From the NCBI GenBank assembly GCA_016778765.1, contig JADHOV010000011.1, positions 1-64,000 of the forward strand: a DNA stretch of 64,000 bases. Reading direction: 5' to 3'. The DNA comes from Paracoccaceae bacterium. GTDB taxonomy: Bacteria > Pseudomonadota > Alphaproteobacteria > Rhodobacterales > Rhodobacteraceae. Each line of letters begins with the position of its first letter. Position 1 is the stretch's first letter. The translations under genes and the position numbers were made by a program. Under the pieces are notes generated by a model. It was not told the origin of the DNA. It made no database searches and saw only the letters and a list, made by a program, of their open reading frames with translations. This document shows positions 38,566 through 47,740 of this stretch, one piece after another.

Positions 38566-38865
38566 TCAGGTCGGTAAAGCGCTTTCAAAATCAACTGCCA
38601 GCCGCAATTCGCGCAGGGGGCGTACTTTTGCGATTGAAGCTTGATAGATGGGGTGGGCTTTATACGCCGCCAAAGCGGCTTCATCTTTGAATTCCGCATA
38701 CACGACCCAATCAACCCGATCTTGTGCGATCGGGTCGCTGCCGATATTGCGCGCCACTTCAAAGCGCAGCGCGTTTGGAATTTCGGCCAAAAGCTGCAAG
38801 CCCTCGCCGATTGCATCAATATCATCGGGGTTTTTAGCGTTGAAAAAGACGATATGTCGGATCAT
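38566..38865 (-). CDS. Dabb-domain (stress-responsive A/B barrel) protein
   Basis: A 99-residue dimeric ferredoxin-like barrel protein. It begins [10 protein letters not shown], carries [22 protein letters not shown] and ends with [12 protein letters not shown], the typical Dabb pattern (the central motif is given in part). Bacterial members have varied or unknown roles. Its start overlaps the hisE stop by 4 bases (ATGA), so it is translated as the last gene of the his operon. Confidence 0.8.
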   Translation of the reverse strand: MIRHIVFFNAKNPDDIDAIGEGLQLLAEIPNALRFEVARNIGSDPIAQDRVDWVVYAEFKDEAALAAYKAHPIYQASIAKVRPLRELRLAVDFESALPT

Positions 38866-39173
38866 GTTTTGCGTGCTGCCTTCTCTGTGAGACCGGATTG
38901 AGCCGTTCTTCGCTCAAGCTCTGTCATGACATGTGATAGGCTGATCTCGCGCGATTTCAGCAAAACGAGAAGATGGTACATCACATCTGCCGCTTCGTTG
39001 ATCAGGCCGTCGGAGTCGTTTTTAACCGCTTCGATGATCAGTTCGATGGCTTCTTCACCGAATTTTTCAGCGCATTTTTCCGGACCCTTTTCCAGCAATT
39101 GCGCGGTCCAACTTTCGCCGGATGACGCAGATGAGCGTTGCGCGATCAGATTTTCAAGCTGCTCCAACGTCAT
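38862..39173 (-). CDS. hisE: Phosphoribosyl-ATP pyrophosphatase
   Basis: HisE, 103 residues, hydrolyses phosphoribosyl-ATP to phosphoribosyl-AMP, the second step of histidine synthesis. It is the single-function form, with [20 protein letters not shown] supplying the Glu metal ligands and [14 protein letters not shown] the second helix. HisI is not in the window. It overlaps hisF by 4 bases and the Dabb gene by 4 bases. Confidence 0.94.
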   Translation of the reverse strand: MTLEQLENLIAQRSSASSGESWTAQLLEKGPEKCAEKFGEEAIELIIEAVKNDSDGLINEAADVMYHLLVLLKSREISLSHVMTELERRTAQSGLTEKAARKT

Positions 39174-39934
39174 GTTTCTATCCTCATGGCTAGGCCGGCG
39201 GCTGCCATATGCGCTTTGGCCTCAGCGATTGTGTAATCGCCAAAATGAAAAATCGATGCGGCAAGCACGGCTGAGGCGCCCCCTAGACGTACACCATCCA
39301 CCAGATGATCCAGTGTTCCTACACCACCCGAGGCGATTACGGGAATATCAACCGCCTCAGAGATCGCGCTCGTCATTTCAAGATTGAAACCGGCTTTCGT
39401 ACCATCGCGATCCATAGAGGTGAGCAAGATTTCACCGGCGCCTTTTTGGGCAATTTTGATGGCAAATTCCACCGCGTCCAAGCCGGTTGGTTTGCGCCCA
39501 CCATGGGTGAAAAGCTGCCATTGTCCGGGAGCTACTGTTTTGGCATCGATCGCGCAGACGATACATTGGCTGCCAAATTGATCTGCTGCCGCGCTGATCA
39601 CATCCGGATCGGCGACAGCGGCCGAGTTGAAGCTGACCTTATCCGCGCCTGCGCGCAACAGGGCCCGCACATCCGCGGCGCTGCGCACGCCGCCACCCAC
39701 GGTGAGGGGGATATAGCATTGCTCGGCCGTGCGCCGCACAACATCGAACATCGTGCCGCGGTTTTCATGCGTGGCATTGATGTCTAAAAAGCATAATTCA
39801 TCCGCGCCCGCGTCATCATAAGCGCGCGCGGCATCCACCGGATCACCCGCATCGCGTAAATCCGCGAAATTGATCCCCTTGACCACGCGCCCATCGGCTA
39901 CGTCTAAACAGGGGATGATGCGCGTTTTAAGCAT
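39170..39934 (-). CDS. hisF: Imidazole glycerol phosphate synthase, cyclase subunit
   Basis: HisF, 254 residues, the barrel subunit that joins ammonia from HisH with PRFAR to make imidazole glycerol phosphate and AICAR. Catalytic Asp residues lie in [14 protein letters not shown] and [20 protein letters not shown] and [11 protein letters not shown] hold the phosphate. Its start overlaps the hisA end by 8 bases, and its stop overlaps hisE. Confidence 0.95.
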   Translation of the reverse strand: MLKTRIIPCLDVADGRVVKGINFADLRDAGDPVDAARAYDDAGADELCFLDINATHENRGTMFDVVRRTAEQCYIPLTVGGGVRSAADVRALLRAGADKVSFNSAAVADPDVISAAADQFGSQCIVCAIDAKTVAPGQWQLFTHGGRKPTGLDAVEFAIKIAQKGAGEILLTSMDRDGTKAGFNLEMTSAISEAVDIPVIASGGVGTLDHLVDGVRLGGASAVLAASIFHFGDYTIAEAKAHMAAAGLAMRIET

Positions 39935-40649
39935 CTAACGCCTTCAGGGCAGCGCTGAGGTCAAGCGCTCCATCATAAAGCGCGCGCCCCGAAATTACTC
40001 CGTTTAAAGCGGTTCCGCAGCCTTTCAAGGCCAATAAGTCGGCCAGCGAGGAAACTCCACCTGACGCGATCACCGGAATGGAAATCGCATCCGCCAAAGC
40101 CGCAGTGGCTTCAATATTTGGTCCCTTCATCGCGCCATCGCGGTTGATATCGGTGTAAATAATCGCAGCCACGCCATCTTGTTCAAACGATTTTGCCAGC
40201 TCGGTGACCTCTGTATCGGTCTCAACCGCCCATCCTTTGGTGGCCACCATGCCATTACGGGCATCGATGCCAACGGCAATTTTATCTGGGAAAGCCAGGG
40301 CTGCTTGCCGGACAAGGGCGGGGTTCTCAACCGCGACAGTGCCTAAAATCACCCGCGATAACCCCTTTTCGATCCACGTCTCAATGGTTGCCATATCGCG
40401 GATACCACCGCCCAATTGCGCCGGCACGTTGCACTGCTTTAAAATGGCCTCAACAGGTTCGGCGTTGACGGGTTTTCCGGCAAAAGCACCGTTCAGATCA
40501 ACCAAATGCAACCATCTGCACCCTGCGTCAACAAAGCTTTTGGCTTGGGCGGCCGGATTTTTATTAAACACCGTGGCGGCGTTCATATCACCTCGCAAAA
40601 GCCGTACGGCTGCGCCGTCTTTCAAGTCGATAGCAGGATATAGGATCAT
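39927..40649 (-). CDS. hisA: ProFAR isomerase
   Basis: HisA, 240 residues, a beta/alpha barrel isomerase acting on ProFAR in histidine synthesis. [14 protein letters not shown] carries the first catalytic Asp and [13 protein letters not shown] the second; [10 protein letters not shown] binds a phosphate group. The pairing with hisF and the internal half-barrel symmetry are normal. The 138-base gap before it (40650-40787) contains no recognisable gene or RNA; some relatives carry an extra gene there. Confidence 0.95.
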   Translation of the reverse strand: MILYPAIDLKDGAAVRLLRGDMNAATVFNKNPAAQAKSFVDAGCRWLHLVDLNGAFAGKPVNAEPVEAILKQCNVPAQLGGGIRDMATIETWIEKGLSRVILGTVAVENPALVRQAALAFPDKIAVGIDARNGMVATKGWAVETDTEVTELAKSFEQDGVAAIIYTDINRDGAMKGPNIEATAALADAISIPVIASGGVSSLADLLALKGCGTALNGVISGRALYDGALDLSAALKALDA

Positions 40650-40787
40650 TCTATTCTCAAAACCTTCTTAACGGGGTGCATGTGCCATGTCAGAGCGCGA
40701 ATTGCAATCAAGGGATCTGCATCTGTTGCATCCGCCTTTGAACTAGGTTGCGGGTGCAATGGAAGCCTGCCCTTTTCCTGAATACCG

Positions 40788-41423
40788 CTAGGGGGACCAA
40801 GATAAGAAATTGGCGATCATCTGTAGGCCGGCGGTAGAACTTTTTTCAGGATGAAATTGTGTTCCAACCATTGTGTCTCGGCCCACAATTGCCGAAATCG
40901 GCTGTCCATAGTCAACGCAGGCGATGCGTTGAGAGAGTGCATTAAGCTCCATGTGATAGGAATGCACAAAGTAAGCATGGCTTCCATCGGGCACATTGCG
41001 CAAAAGCGGGTGCGGTTGATCGAAGCTTAAATTGTTCCAGCCCATATGCGGAATTTTAAGCGCGGGCTCGTTCGGCTTGATCTTGTGAATTTCCCCATCA
41101 ATCCAACCCAGCCCGCTGGTTGCTTCATATTCAAAGCCTTTTTGCGCCATCATCTGCATGCCGACGCAAATGCCTAAAAACGGGCGTCCGCGCTCGAGCA
41201 CGGCTTCGATCATTGCCTCAAAAACGTCAGATTCTACCAGCGCTTTGCGGCATGCGGGAAATGCGCCATCGCCGGGAAGCACCAAGCGATCAGCTTTGGC
41301 CACCATGGCTGGATCAGCGCTCACGCGCACCTCTCCTGCATTTGTTTCCTGGGCCATACGCTCAAAGGCTTTGCTGGCAGAATGTAGGTTTCCGCTATCG
41401 TAATCGATTATAACGGTCAGCAT
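40788..41423 (-). CDS. hisH: Imidazole glycerol phosphate synthase, glutaminase subunit
   Basis: HisH, 211 residues, a class I glutamine amidotransferase that feeds ammonia to HisF. The nucleophile is the Cys of FLGICVGMQMM, and the His and Glu partners are in GTQFHPEKSS. It starts 6 bases after the hisB stop codon. Confidence 0.95.
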   Translation of the reverse strand: MLTVIIDYDSGNLHSASKAFERMAQETNAGEVRVSADPAMVAKADRLVLPGDGAFPACRKALVESDVFEAMIEAVLERGRPFLGICVGMQMMAQKGFEYEATSGLGWIDGEIHKIKPNEPALKIPHMGWNNLSFDQPHPLLRNVPDGSHAYFVHSYHMELNALSQRIACVDYGQPISAIVGRDTMVGTQFHPEKSSTAGLQMIANFLSWSP

Positions 41424-41429
41424 GATGTT

Positions 41430-42017
41430 TTACAGACTGCCTTTGGTCGATGGCAATTTACCTTGCATCCGCGGGTCATGTTCAACGGCTGTTCGCAACG
41501 CCTTGGCCACCGATTTGAAAACCGCTTCTGCAATATGGTGATTGTTAAAGCCATGGATCTGATCAATATGCAGCGTCATCCCGGCATGGGTGGAAAAGGC
41601 CTGAAAAAATTCGCGCAATAACTCGCTGTCAAAAGCGCCAATTTTTGCGCTTGGCAGCGCCACATTCCAAATCAAAAAAGGCCGTGCAGATAAATCTAAA
41701 GCACAGCGAATTTGTGCATCATCCATCGGCAATAAACAGCTGCCATAGCGATTGATGCCGCGCTTATCGCCTAAGGCTTGACTGAGCGCTTGGCCCAAAG
41801 CAATGCCTGTATCTTCAACGCTGTGATGATCATCAATATGGGTATCGCCTTCGCAGCGGATGCGCAAATCGATCAAGGAATGGCGCGACAGCTGATCGAG
41901 CATATGATCAAAAAAGCCAACCCCTGTTTGGTTGTCATACAGACCAGTGCCATCCAGATCCAGCGTGACTTCTATTTTTGTTTCAGCCGTGTTGCGGCTC
42001 ACGGTTGCGTTGCGCAT
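41430..42017 (-). CDS. hisB: Imidazoleglycerol-phosphate dehydratase
   Basis: HisB, 195 residues, the single-function dehydratase without a phosphatase domain. The metal-binding His-rich motifs are [20 protein letters not shown] and [12 protein letters not shown]. The start is the ATG at 42017, six bases after AAGGACGG; the frame's earlier start has no support. It leads the operon hisB-hisH-hisA-hisF-hisE-Dabb, whose later genes overlap tightly. Confidence 0.95.
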   Translation of the reverse strand: MRNATVSRNTAETKIEVTLDLDGTGLYDNQTGVGFFDHMLDQLSRHSLIDLRIRCEGDTHIDDHHSVEDTGIALGQALSQALGDKRGINRYGSCLLPMDDAQIRCALDLSARPFLIWNVALPSAKIGAFDSELLREFFQAFSTHAGMTLHIDQIHGFNNHHIAEAVFKSVAKALRTAVEHDPRMQGKLPSTKGSL

Positions 42018-42667
42018 GAAATTCCGTCCTTCTCTTTGCCGCACCTTATAGAGCGCTCTTGATGTCGCGCCAACCCCCCAGAGCGCGAGCGCTGCAGAAG
42101 GCTGTTAGAGGTTCAATCCAAGGCCAAATGTTAGAGAGATCCTGCGCGTTGTTTTTGGAGCCCAAACCCGCGAGCTGCGGCAAGGATGGCAGCAGGTATA
42201 GGCTGTCATCTCTAGTGCGCTGTCGCGGTGATCCGGCGCGGTAGAAATAGCTTTTTCCTGTTATCAGTCGTAGATCTTCCGCGATTGTGTTGGCACAAAA
42301 CCTCCGAGGGTAAGGTAAAAAATTCTGGCTTTTAATGGCGTGCATTTTAGCGCTCCAGAATCTGGAGTAAAATTCGTTGCTGCTTACTTAGGTGATGCGC
42401 CAAAGCTTTCTTTTCGACGGGTTCAGTGCAGAGAAAGCAAAAGGTTGCAGGGCCAATGCGCGCAGTTGGGCCTTTGTATGGCCGTGCGCCACGGCGCTCT
42501 ATGTCAGAGTGGCGATAATTTAAACCGCTTCTTAACTGCGCCAAGAAGATTAAATTTTCCATTGATAGTGCAAAGCCGGTTCTGATGGTAGATTTGCGGT
42601 GTGAAAGAGCTAGATGTAAAATTCATTAACGTGATGAAAGGTTTGTAAAATTACAGAAGAAAACGAC
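42018..42667. other. Intergenic region upstream of hisB and the deacetylase gene
   Basis: About 650 bases between divergent genes. A perfect repeat CTCCAG / CTGGAG with an AAT loop lies at 42353-42367. A 99-codon minus-strand frame (42046-42345) begins seven bases after GGAG of that repeat and stops 29 bases before hisB. Its codons are unlike its neighbours (several CTA, ATA, AGA, AGG) and I recognise no protein, so I do not call it a gene. The final 100 bases before the deacetylase frame are AT-rich and probably promoter. Confidence 0.5.
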
Positions 42668-43792
42668 ATAATAACAAAAACCTGCAGGCCGTATTTAATT
42701 TCATCTTCGATCTACCGCTCTTCGAGTTACGGCGGCAGTCATCCGCTGGCTATTCCGCGTGTTGCAGCGGCTTTCGATCTTATCTCTTCGTTGAACATGC
42801 GCAGTTTGGATCGCTGCTGCACAGCGCCCCAGGCAAAGCCTGCGCTTTTGAAAACCTTCCACGCGCCAGAGTATATTGCGGCGCTTAAAAGGGCTGAAGA
42901 TACGCAAAAAATATCAGAGCATGATCGGAAGAGATACCAATTGGGCACTGTCTCAAACCCGGTTTTTAAGGGTATGTTTGCACGGCCGGCCACGTCTGTT
43001 GGAAGTTCGTTATTGGCTGCTGAACTGGTTGCAAATGGTGGCGTTGCATATGCGATGGGCGGTGGTTTACACCACGGGTTGACCGATCGCGCGAACGGCT
43101 TTTGCTTTTTGAATGATTTGGTATTTGCAATCTTACGGCTGCGCAGCCTTGGCGTAGAACGTATTGCTTATGTTGATTTGGATGCACATCATTGCGATGG
43201 GGTTCAGGCCGCGTTTTCGGGGGATCGTGACCTTCTAATGATCTCAACCCATGAGGCGAAAAGATGGCCTTTTACAGGGGGTCTCTCTGAAAATATAATT
43301 GATCAGCAGATGAATATACCCCTGTTAAAAAATTGTAATAATGAAGAATTTAATCTTTTCATGGAAGACTGTGTTTTTCCTGCATTGGCCCGCTTTGCCC
43401 CCGAAGCGATAATAATCCAAGGTGGGGCTGATGCTGTTTGCGATGACCCTCTGTCGCGGTTGGGGCTGTCAAATTACACGCTGTGGAACGCGGTAAAACG
43501 GCTAAAAGAAATGTGCGACAAAATCATTCTGACGGGCGGCGGCGGATATAACCCATGGACGGTGGCGCGCTTATGGGCTGGGTTTTGGTTGGTTCTCAAC
43601 GATCGCTCGCCTTTTATCGAGCTGCCGAGCGGCGCGCAGCGCGGTCTTGAAAGCCTGTCTTGGCAGCGCAAACTGCGCCCCAGCCGTGATTTAATCACTC
43701 AACTTTACGATACTCCACCCGAAAAGGCGCAAATTATACGGACGGAAACCGCTGCTTTGGCAGAACATATTCGCAATCTTCACGCGCTTTGA
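42668..43792 (+). CDS. Histone deacetylase-family hydrolase (start unclear)
   Basis: A class II histone-deacetylase/AcuC-type amidohydrolase. The zinc and catalytic residues are in GGGLHHGLTDRANGFC, DLDAHHCDGV and QGGADAVCDDPLS. The conserved N-terminal stretch IYRSSSYGGSHPLAIPRV is encoded at about 42710-42763, but no ATG, GTG or TTG lies in frame between the preceding stop (42635-42637) and the TTG at 42791. Starting at 42791 would delete conserved residues. I list the frame from an ATA at 42668, eight bases after AGAAGA, as a placeholder. Either a rare start codon is used or the 5' end has mutated. Confidence 0.7.
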   Translation: MITKTCRPYLISSSIYRSSSYGGSHPLAIPRVAAAFDLISSLNMRSLDRCCTAPQAKPALLKTFHAPEYIAALKRAEDTQKISEHDRKRYQLGTVSNPVFKGMFARPATSVGSSLLAAELVANGGVAYAMGGGLHHGLTDRANGFCFLNDLVFAILRLRSLGVERIAYVDLDAHHCDGVQAAFSGDRDLLMISTHEAKRWPFTGGLSENIIDQQMNIPLLKNCNNEEFNLFMEDCVFPALARFAPEAIIIQGGADAVCDDPLSRLGLSNYTLWNAVKRLKEMCDKIILTGGGGYNPWTVARLWAGFWLVLNDRSPFIELPSGAQRGLESLSWQRKLRPSRDLITQLYDTPPEKAQIIRTETAALAEHIRNLHAL

Positions 43793-43954
43793 AAAACACA
43801 TACGCCCGTCCGTTGGCGCTGCATCATAGCATTTTTTATTAGTTTGGCCCGCTTCTGACGCGATTGCAGAGAATTAACGGCCTTCTGCGCGGGGGGGCCT
43901 TTCTTTATGGCGCTGCCCCGCTATGTCGAGTTTCATGAAGGGCAAGTTTGACAC

Positions 43955-45358
43955 ATGTATCAGCGGCGCGTTGATGCCTGCTCAGAGCCGGATTTTTTGG
44001 CAGTGAGCGGGCGTGCTGTAAAAGTTCCAAGTGGCCGCGCGGCGCGCCTTGCTCATCTTGGTGGCCTTTCTTTGGGTGTGATGGGGAATGTTGCTGGCCA
44101 AGGTTTGAAAGAGCTGGGTTCTGGCCGGCGGCCGGCGCTTCCACAGCTTTTAATGAGCCCTCAAAATATAAGCCTATTGGCGCGTAAACTGGCAAAAATG
44201 CGCGGTGCGGCGATGAAACTGGGCCAGCTACTTTCAATGGATAGCGGCGATTTTCTGCCATCGGAGCTGGTAATGATTTTGCAGCGTTTGCGGGCTGAGG
44301 CGGATTTCATGCCCCCGAAGCAATTGCGGGATGTGCTGAACCAAGAATGGGGAATGGGCTGGATGGGGCGATTTTCCCGCTTTGATGTGCGCCCGATAGC
44401 GGCCGCTTCGATCGGGCAGGTCCATTATGCCGTGACCAAGGCGGGCGAGGCCTTGGCCATAAAAGTTCAATATCCAGGCGTGCGCAACAGCATTGACAGC
44501 GATATTGAAAATGTATCCGCCCTAATCGCATGGTCGGGGCTGTTGCCCCCCGGCCTCGATCTGGGCCCGTTTCTGACCTTGGCGAAAGAACAGCTGCACG
44601 AAGAAACCGATTACGCACGCGAGGCCAAGCAGCTGTTATGCTTTGGCGACCTTTTAAGCGGGGATACCCGCTTTGCAGTGCCGCAAGTGCACGCGAATTT
44701 AAGCACCGAAAATATATTGGCGATGGAGTTTATGCCGGGTCAGCCGATTGAAGATTTGCTTCAATTTCCAACAGAGGATCGGCGTGCTGTTATGGAAGCC
44801 TTGATCGATCTGAGCTTAAAAGAACTGTTTGATTTCAAGCTTATGCAGACAGATCCTAATTTCGCGAACTTCCTCTATGATGCAAAATCAAAACGGGTGG
44901 TTTTGTTGGATTTTGGCGCAACGCGCCCAGTAAATGCGGCGCTGAGTGCAGCTTATGCCCGTTATCTGAATGCAGGTTTGGCAGGAAATGAAGCTCTCAT
45001 GTGCAGCGCTGCGTTGACGTTGGGTTTCTTAAATGAAGCCATGCCGCAGAGTATGCAGGATGAGTTTGTCGAGATGATGCATCTTGCCTTTGCAGAGCTG
45101 GCAAAGGATCAGGTTTTTCAATTTGGCCAAAATGAATTGGCGCATGACTTACAACAGCGCGGTTTGCAGATGGCCGAGCGCTCGCGCGAGATGCATCTGC
45201 CGCCGCCTGAGACTTTGTACATCCAGCGCAAAATGGCGGGCCTGTATTTATTAGGGCGTCGACTTAAGGCAGAGGTTGATTTAAAGAATCTGCTGAAACC
45301 TTACCTGCATCCTTACGATCAGGGCAGGCCGGAAAAGGTTGATTGTAATCTTGCTTAG
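43955..45358 (+). CDS. ABC1/UbiB-family atypical kinase
   Basis: A 467-residue ABC1 (UbiB/ADCK) protein-kinase-like protein. The family hallmark KLGQLLSMDSGDFLP (KxGQ motif) is at about 88-102, the Ala-rich nucleotide loop is in PIAAASIGQVHYA, the Lys in ALAIKVQYPG, and QTDPNFANFL and LLDFGAT supply the catalytic and metal-binding residues. UbiB-type proteins support ubiquinone synthesis or lipid handling. No C-terminal membrane anchor is obvious, so it is the soluble AarF-like type rather than canonical UbiB. Confidence 0.85.
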   Translation: MYQRRVDACSEPDFLAVSGRAVKVPSGRAARLAHLGGLSLGVMGNVAGQGLKELGSGRRPALPQLLMSPQNISLLARKLAKMRGAAMKLGQLLSMDSGDFLPSELVMILQRLRAEADFMPPKQLRDVLNQEWGMGWMGRFSRFDVRPIAAASIGQVHYAVTKAGEALAIKVQYPGVRNSIDSDIENVSALIAWSGLLPPGLDLGPFLTLAKEQLHEETDYAREAKQLLCFGDLLSGDTRFAVPQVHANLSTENILAMEFMPGQPIEDLLQFPTEDRRAVMEALIDLSLKELFDFKLMQTDPNFANFLYDAKSKRVVLLDFGATRPVNAALSAAYARYLNAGLAGNEALMCSAALTLGFLNEAMPQSMQDEFVEMMHLAFAELAKDQVFQFGQNELAHDLQQRGLQMAERSREMHLPPPETLYIQRKMAGLYLLGRRLKAEVDLKNLLKPYLHPYDQGRPEKVDCNLA

Positions 45359-45377
45359 GCAGGTAAAGGGCTCCAAG

Positions 45378-46112
45378 TTACCATGTTTCGGAAAATGGCC
45401 GCAGATCCAACTCATGGCTCCAGCCATCTTTGCTTTGATGATATAGGCTCCAATACGCTTCCGCCACAGAGCTTGGATTCATCAAACTGTCTTCGGGCAG
45501 TCTATCCGGATCCTTGCCCTGCGCCCTAAATCGCTCACGAATAAAATCAGTGTCAACGGCGGCATCAATAATCAGATGCGCAACGTGAATATTTTGGGGG
45601 CTCAATTCACGGGCCATGCTTTGCGCCACCATACGCAACCCCGCTTTCCCGGCCGCAAATGCGCTATAGCCCGACTTGCCCCGCAAACTGGCAGAAGCGC
45701 CTGTGAAAAATACTTTGCCTCTGCCGCGCGGAACCATATATCGCGCGGCTTCGCGGCCCGTTAAAAATCCAGCAAAACAGGCCATTTCCCAAACTTTTCT
45801 AAAAACCCGTGAGGTCGTTTCCAGAATTGGAAAATGAACATTTCCACCCACATTGAAGATAACCAGATCAAGGGCCCCGATATCGCGCTCGATGGTTTTG
45901 AAAAGATCCGCGGTTTGCTCCTCATCACGTGCATCCATAGAAAACTTATAGGCGACCCCGCCAGAGGCGGCAATCTCATCGACCAGGTCTGTCAGTTTAT
46001 CGCCATTGCGCCGCGCCAAACAAACCACAAATCCGCCTTGTGCAAAACGCCGCGCAATGGCGGCGCCAATATAATCGCCCGCGCCCACGATCAGAACAAT
46101 CGGCGCCGTCAT
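45378..46112 (-). CDS. SDR-family protein lacking the catalytic Tyr
   Basis: A 244-residue short-chain dehydrogenase/reductase-like protein with coenzyme loop VGAGDYIGAAIA and the usual NVGGN turn. At the active site, where SDRs have Tyr-x3-Lys, it reads FAAGK, so Phe replaces the catalytic Tyr; the preceding Ser (TGASASLRG) is present. It may use another residue or act as a non-catalytic binding protein. It overlaps the GST gene by 4 bases (ATGA) and is read after it. Confidence 0.78.
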   Translation of the reverse strand: MTAPIVLIVGAGDYIGAAIARRFAQGGFVVCLARRNGDKLTDLVDEIAASGGVAYKFSMDARDEEQTADLFKTIERDIGALDLVIFNVGGNVHFPILETTSRVFRKVWEMACFAGFLTGREAARYMVPRGRGKVFFTGASASLRGKSGYSAFAAGKAGLRMVAQSMARELSPQNIHVAHLIIDAAVDTDFIRERFRAQGKDPDRLPEDSLMNPSSVAEAYWSLYHQSKDGWSHELDLRPFSETW

Positions 46113-46717
46113 AAGGATGAGGCTGTCTGAAAGGCTGGGCGTTGGCTCAGATGCTCGCTATATTGCCGGAGGTTTGGTTTCTCACTGAAATCCGCGCCCA
46201 AGCGTTTTGCCATAATCACCGCATGACCGGTCATGAAATCAGCGGCTGATAAGTGCTCGCCAAGCAGAAAGGTTTTCCCTGAAAGCTGTTGCTCCACGCT
46301 TGTCAGCATCTGCCCCAAAAGTTTTGTAGCGCGTTTCACATTCACTTCATTGCGCCGCTCTGGTGGCAATAGAATCGTTTCGACAACGATGGTGTTCATC
46401 GGCGGCATGATCATGCCTTCGGCGTAATGAAACCACTGCAAATAAGCTGCAAACGCGCCCGAGTTTAGATCCGGGATAAATCTTCCATTGCCATATTTGG
46501 CTAATAAATATTGTATAATCGCGCCGCTTTCAAAAAGCGTGATATCGCCATCAACAAGCGTGGGTACGCGGCCCATCGGGTGCAAAGCCCGATAAGTGTC
46601 AGAGCGCATATCAGGGCTTCCAAGCTCAAAACTTTCAATCTCGTAGCCGAGGTCAAGTTCTTCAAGCAACCAAGCCACGCGAACGGCGCGACTGTTGCGG
46701 GCATAATATAGCTTCAT
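46109..46717 (-). CDS. Glutathione S-transferase
   Basis: A 202-residue GST with an N-terminal thioredoxin-like domain (MKLYYARNSRAVRVAWLLEE, then GRVPTLVDGDITLFESGAI) and an all-helical C-terminal domain (FLLGEHLSAADFMTGH). The ESGAI motif binds the glutathione gamma-glutamyl group. No Cys or Tyr is at the usual catalytic position; Ser9 may serve. The ATG at 46717 has GGGA about nine bases upstream; an in-frame earlier start adds twelve unrelated residues. Coupled with the SDR gene. Confidence 0.85.
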   Translation of the reverse strand: MKLYYARNSRAVRVAWLLEELDLGYEIESFELGSPDMRSDTYRALHPMGRVPTLVDGDITLFESGAIIQYLLAKYGNGRFIPDLNSGAFAAYLQWFHYAEGMIMPPMNTIVVETILLPPERRNEVNVKRATKLLGQMLTSVEQQLSGKTFLLGEHLSAADFMTGHAVIMAKRLGADFSEKPNLRQYSEHLSQRPAFQTASSL

Positions 46718-46852
46718 TCGTTTTTTCCCAAAGCGACTAAAAAACAATTTCAAAGAGTGACTTTGCAGGAAACGTAGCGTTACGATTTGATCTCTGTCAA
46801 CTAAAGGATAAGCTGGCGTTTAATTGGTGTTTATGAAAAAGGGCGAGGCGCT

Positions 46853-47608
46853 ATGAAAACCCAAAATTGGCTTACCCGGGAAGATGATATGAGTGGGGTG
46901 ACTCGCATCACATTATCATCCCCGCCGGTAAACGCCTTAACGGCTGATAATTTAGCGCTTCTCACCAATTTGATGGCTGACTTAGAGGCGGATAGCGCGG
47001 TGCGGGCGGTTGTGCTGGCCAGCGCATTGCCCGTTTTTTCAGCAGGTCTAAACCTGAAAGACGCGGTCGATTTTGATCTTCAGGCGCAAACCGCTGTGGT
47101 TGATGGGATGGACCAAGCTTTTGGCGCTTTGTTTTCGTTTCCCAAACCCTTGATTGCGGCGGTTTCGGGCGCGGCTATTGCGGGGGGGCTTTTTCCTGTT
47201 TTATGCGCAGATTATCGAATTGCCACCGCCAAGGCTAAGTTTGGATTGGCAGAGGTGAAGGTGGGTGTGACGATGCCCTTTTGTCCGATGGAGATCGCGC
47301 GCGCCGCACTTAGCCCAAATGATTTGCGCCGTTTGATGCAGCGAGGAGCAGCTATTTCAGCGGATAAAGCGTTAGCATCAGGCTTGATTGATGAGCTGGT
47401 TGAGCCAGGCGCGCTTTTGAGCCATGCTCACAGCGTGGCGGGGGAATATGCCGAATTGCCGCCGCGAACTTATGCTGAGATTAAAATGCAGGTGCGAGCT
47501 GAAGCGATTGAACGCATCGAAAAAAATAGAGCACACCGGCAGGCTACGCCCGCTTTGGCTTGGTTTAGCCCTGAAACGCGGCCCGCAATGCGCAACTTGA
47601 TCGGGTGA
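46853..47608 (+). CDS. Enoyl-CoA hydratase/isomerase family protein
   Basis: A 251-residue crotonase-fold protein. The oxyanion-hole segments are LPVFSAGLNL and AAIAGGLFPVLCADYRIA, and LAEVKVGV carries one Glu. The other catalytic Glu of hydratases, expected after GGG, is replaced within GLFPVL, so an isomerase (enoyl-CoA isomerase-like) or other crotonase activity is likelier than hydration. It is read from a region divergent from the GST gene and stands alone. Confidence 0.8.
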   Translation: MKTQNWLTREDDMSGVTRITLSSPPVNALTADNLALLTNLMADLEADSAVRAVVLASALPVFSAGLNLKDAVDFDLQAQTAVVDGMDQAFGALFSFPKPLIAAVSGAAIAGGLFPVLCADYRIATAKAKFGLAEVKVGVTMPFCPMEIARAALSPNDLRRLMQRGAAISADKALASGLIDELVEPGALLSHAHSVAGEYAELPPRTYAEIKMQVRAEAIERIEKNRAHRQATPALAWFSPETRPAMRNLIG

Positions 47609-47740
47609 GGCTTTCCCTGCGCGGCTTTTTGTTATCTGGTAGGAAAGTATGACGCTTTGAAGCTTGCTTAAATCCCGCTGTGAAATACTTAGTTCAGCAA
47701 GGGCGCTGCCTCAAACGTGCCCGTATAGGATGCCGTTAAA

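Noticed and set aside
42046-42345. 99-codon minus-strand frame before hisB as a gene
   Set aside because: It has a fair ribosome site, but codon use is atypical and no protein family is recognisable, so it is kept only as a finding.
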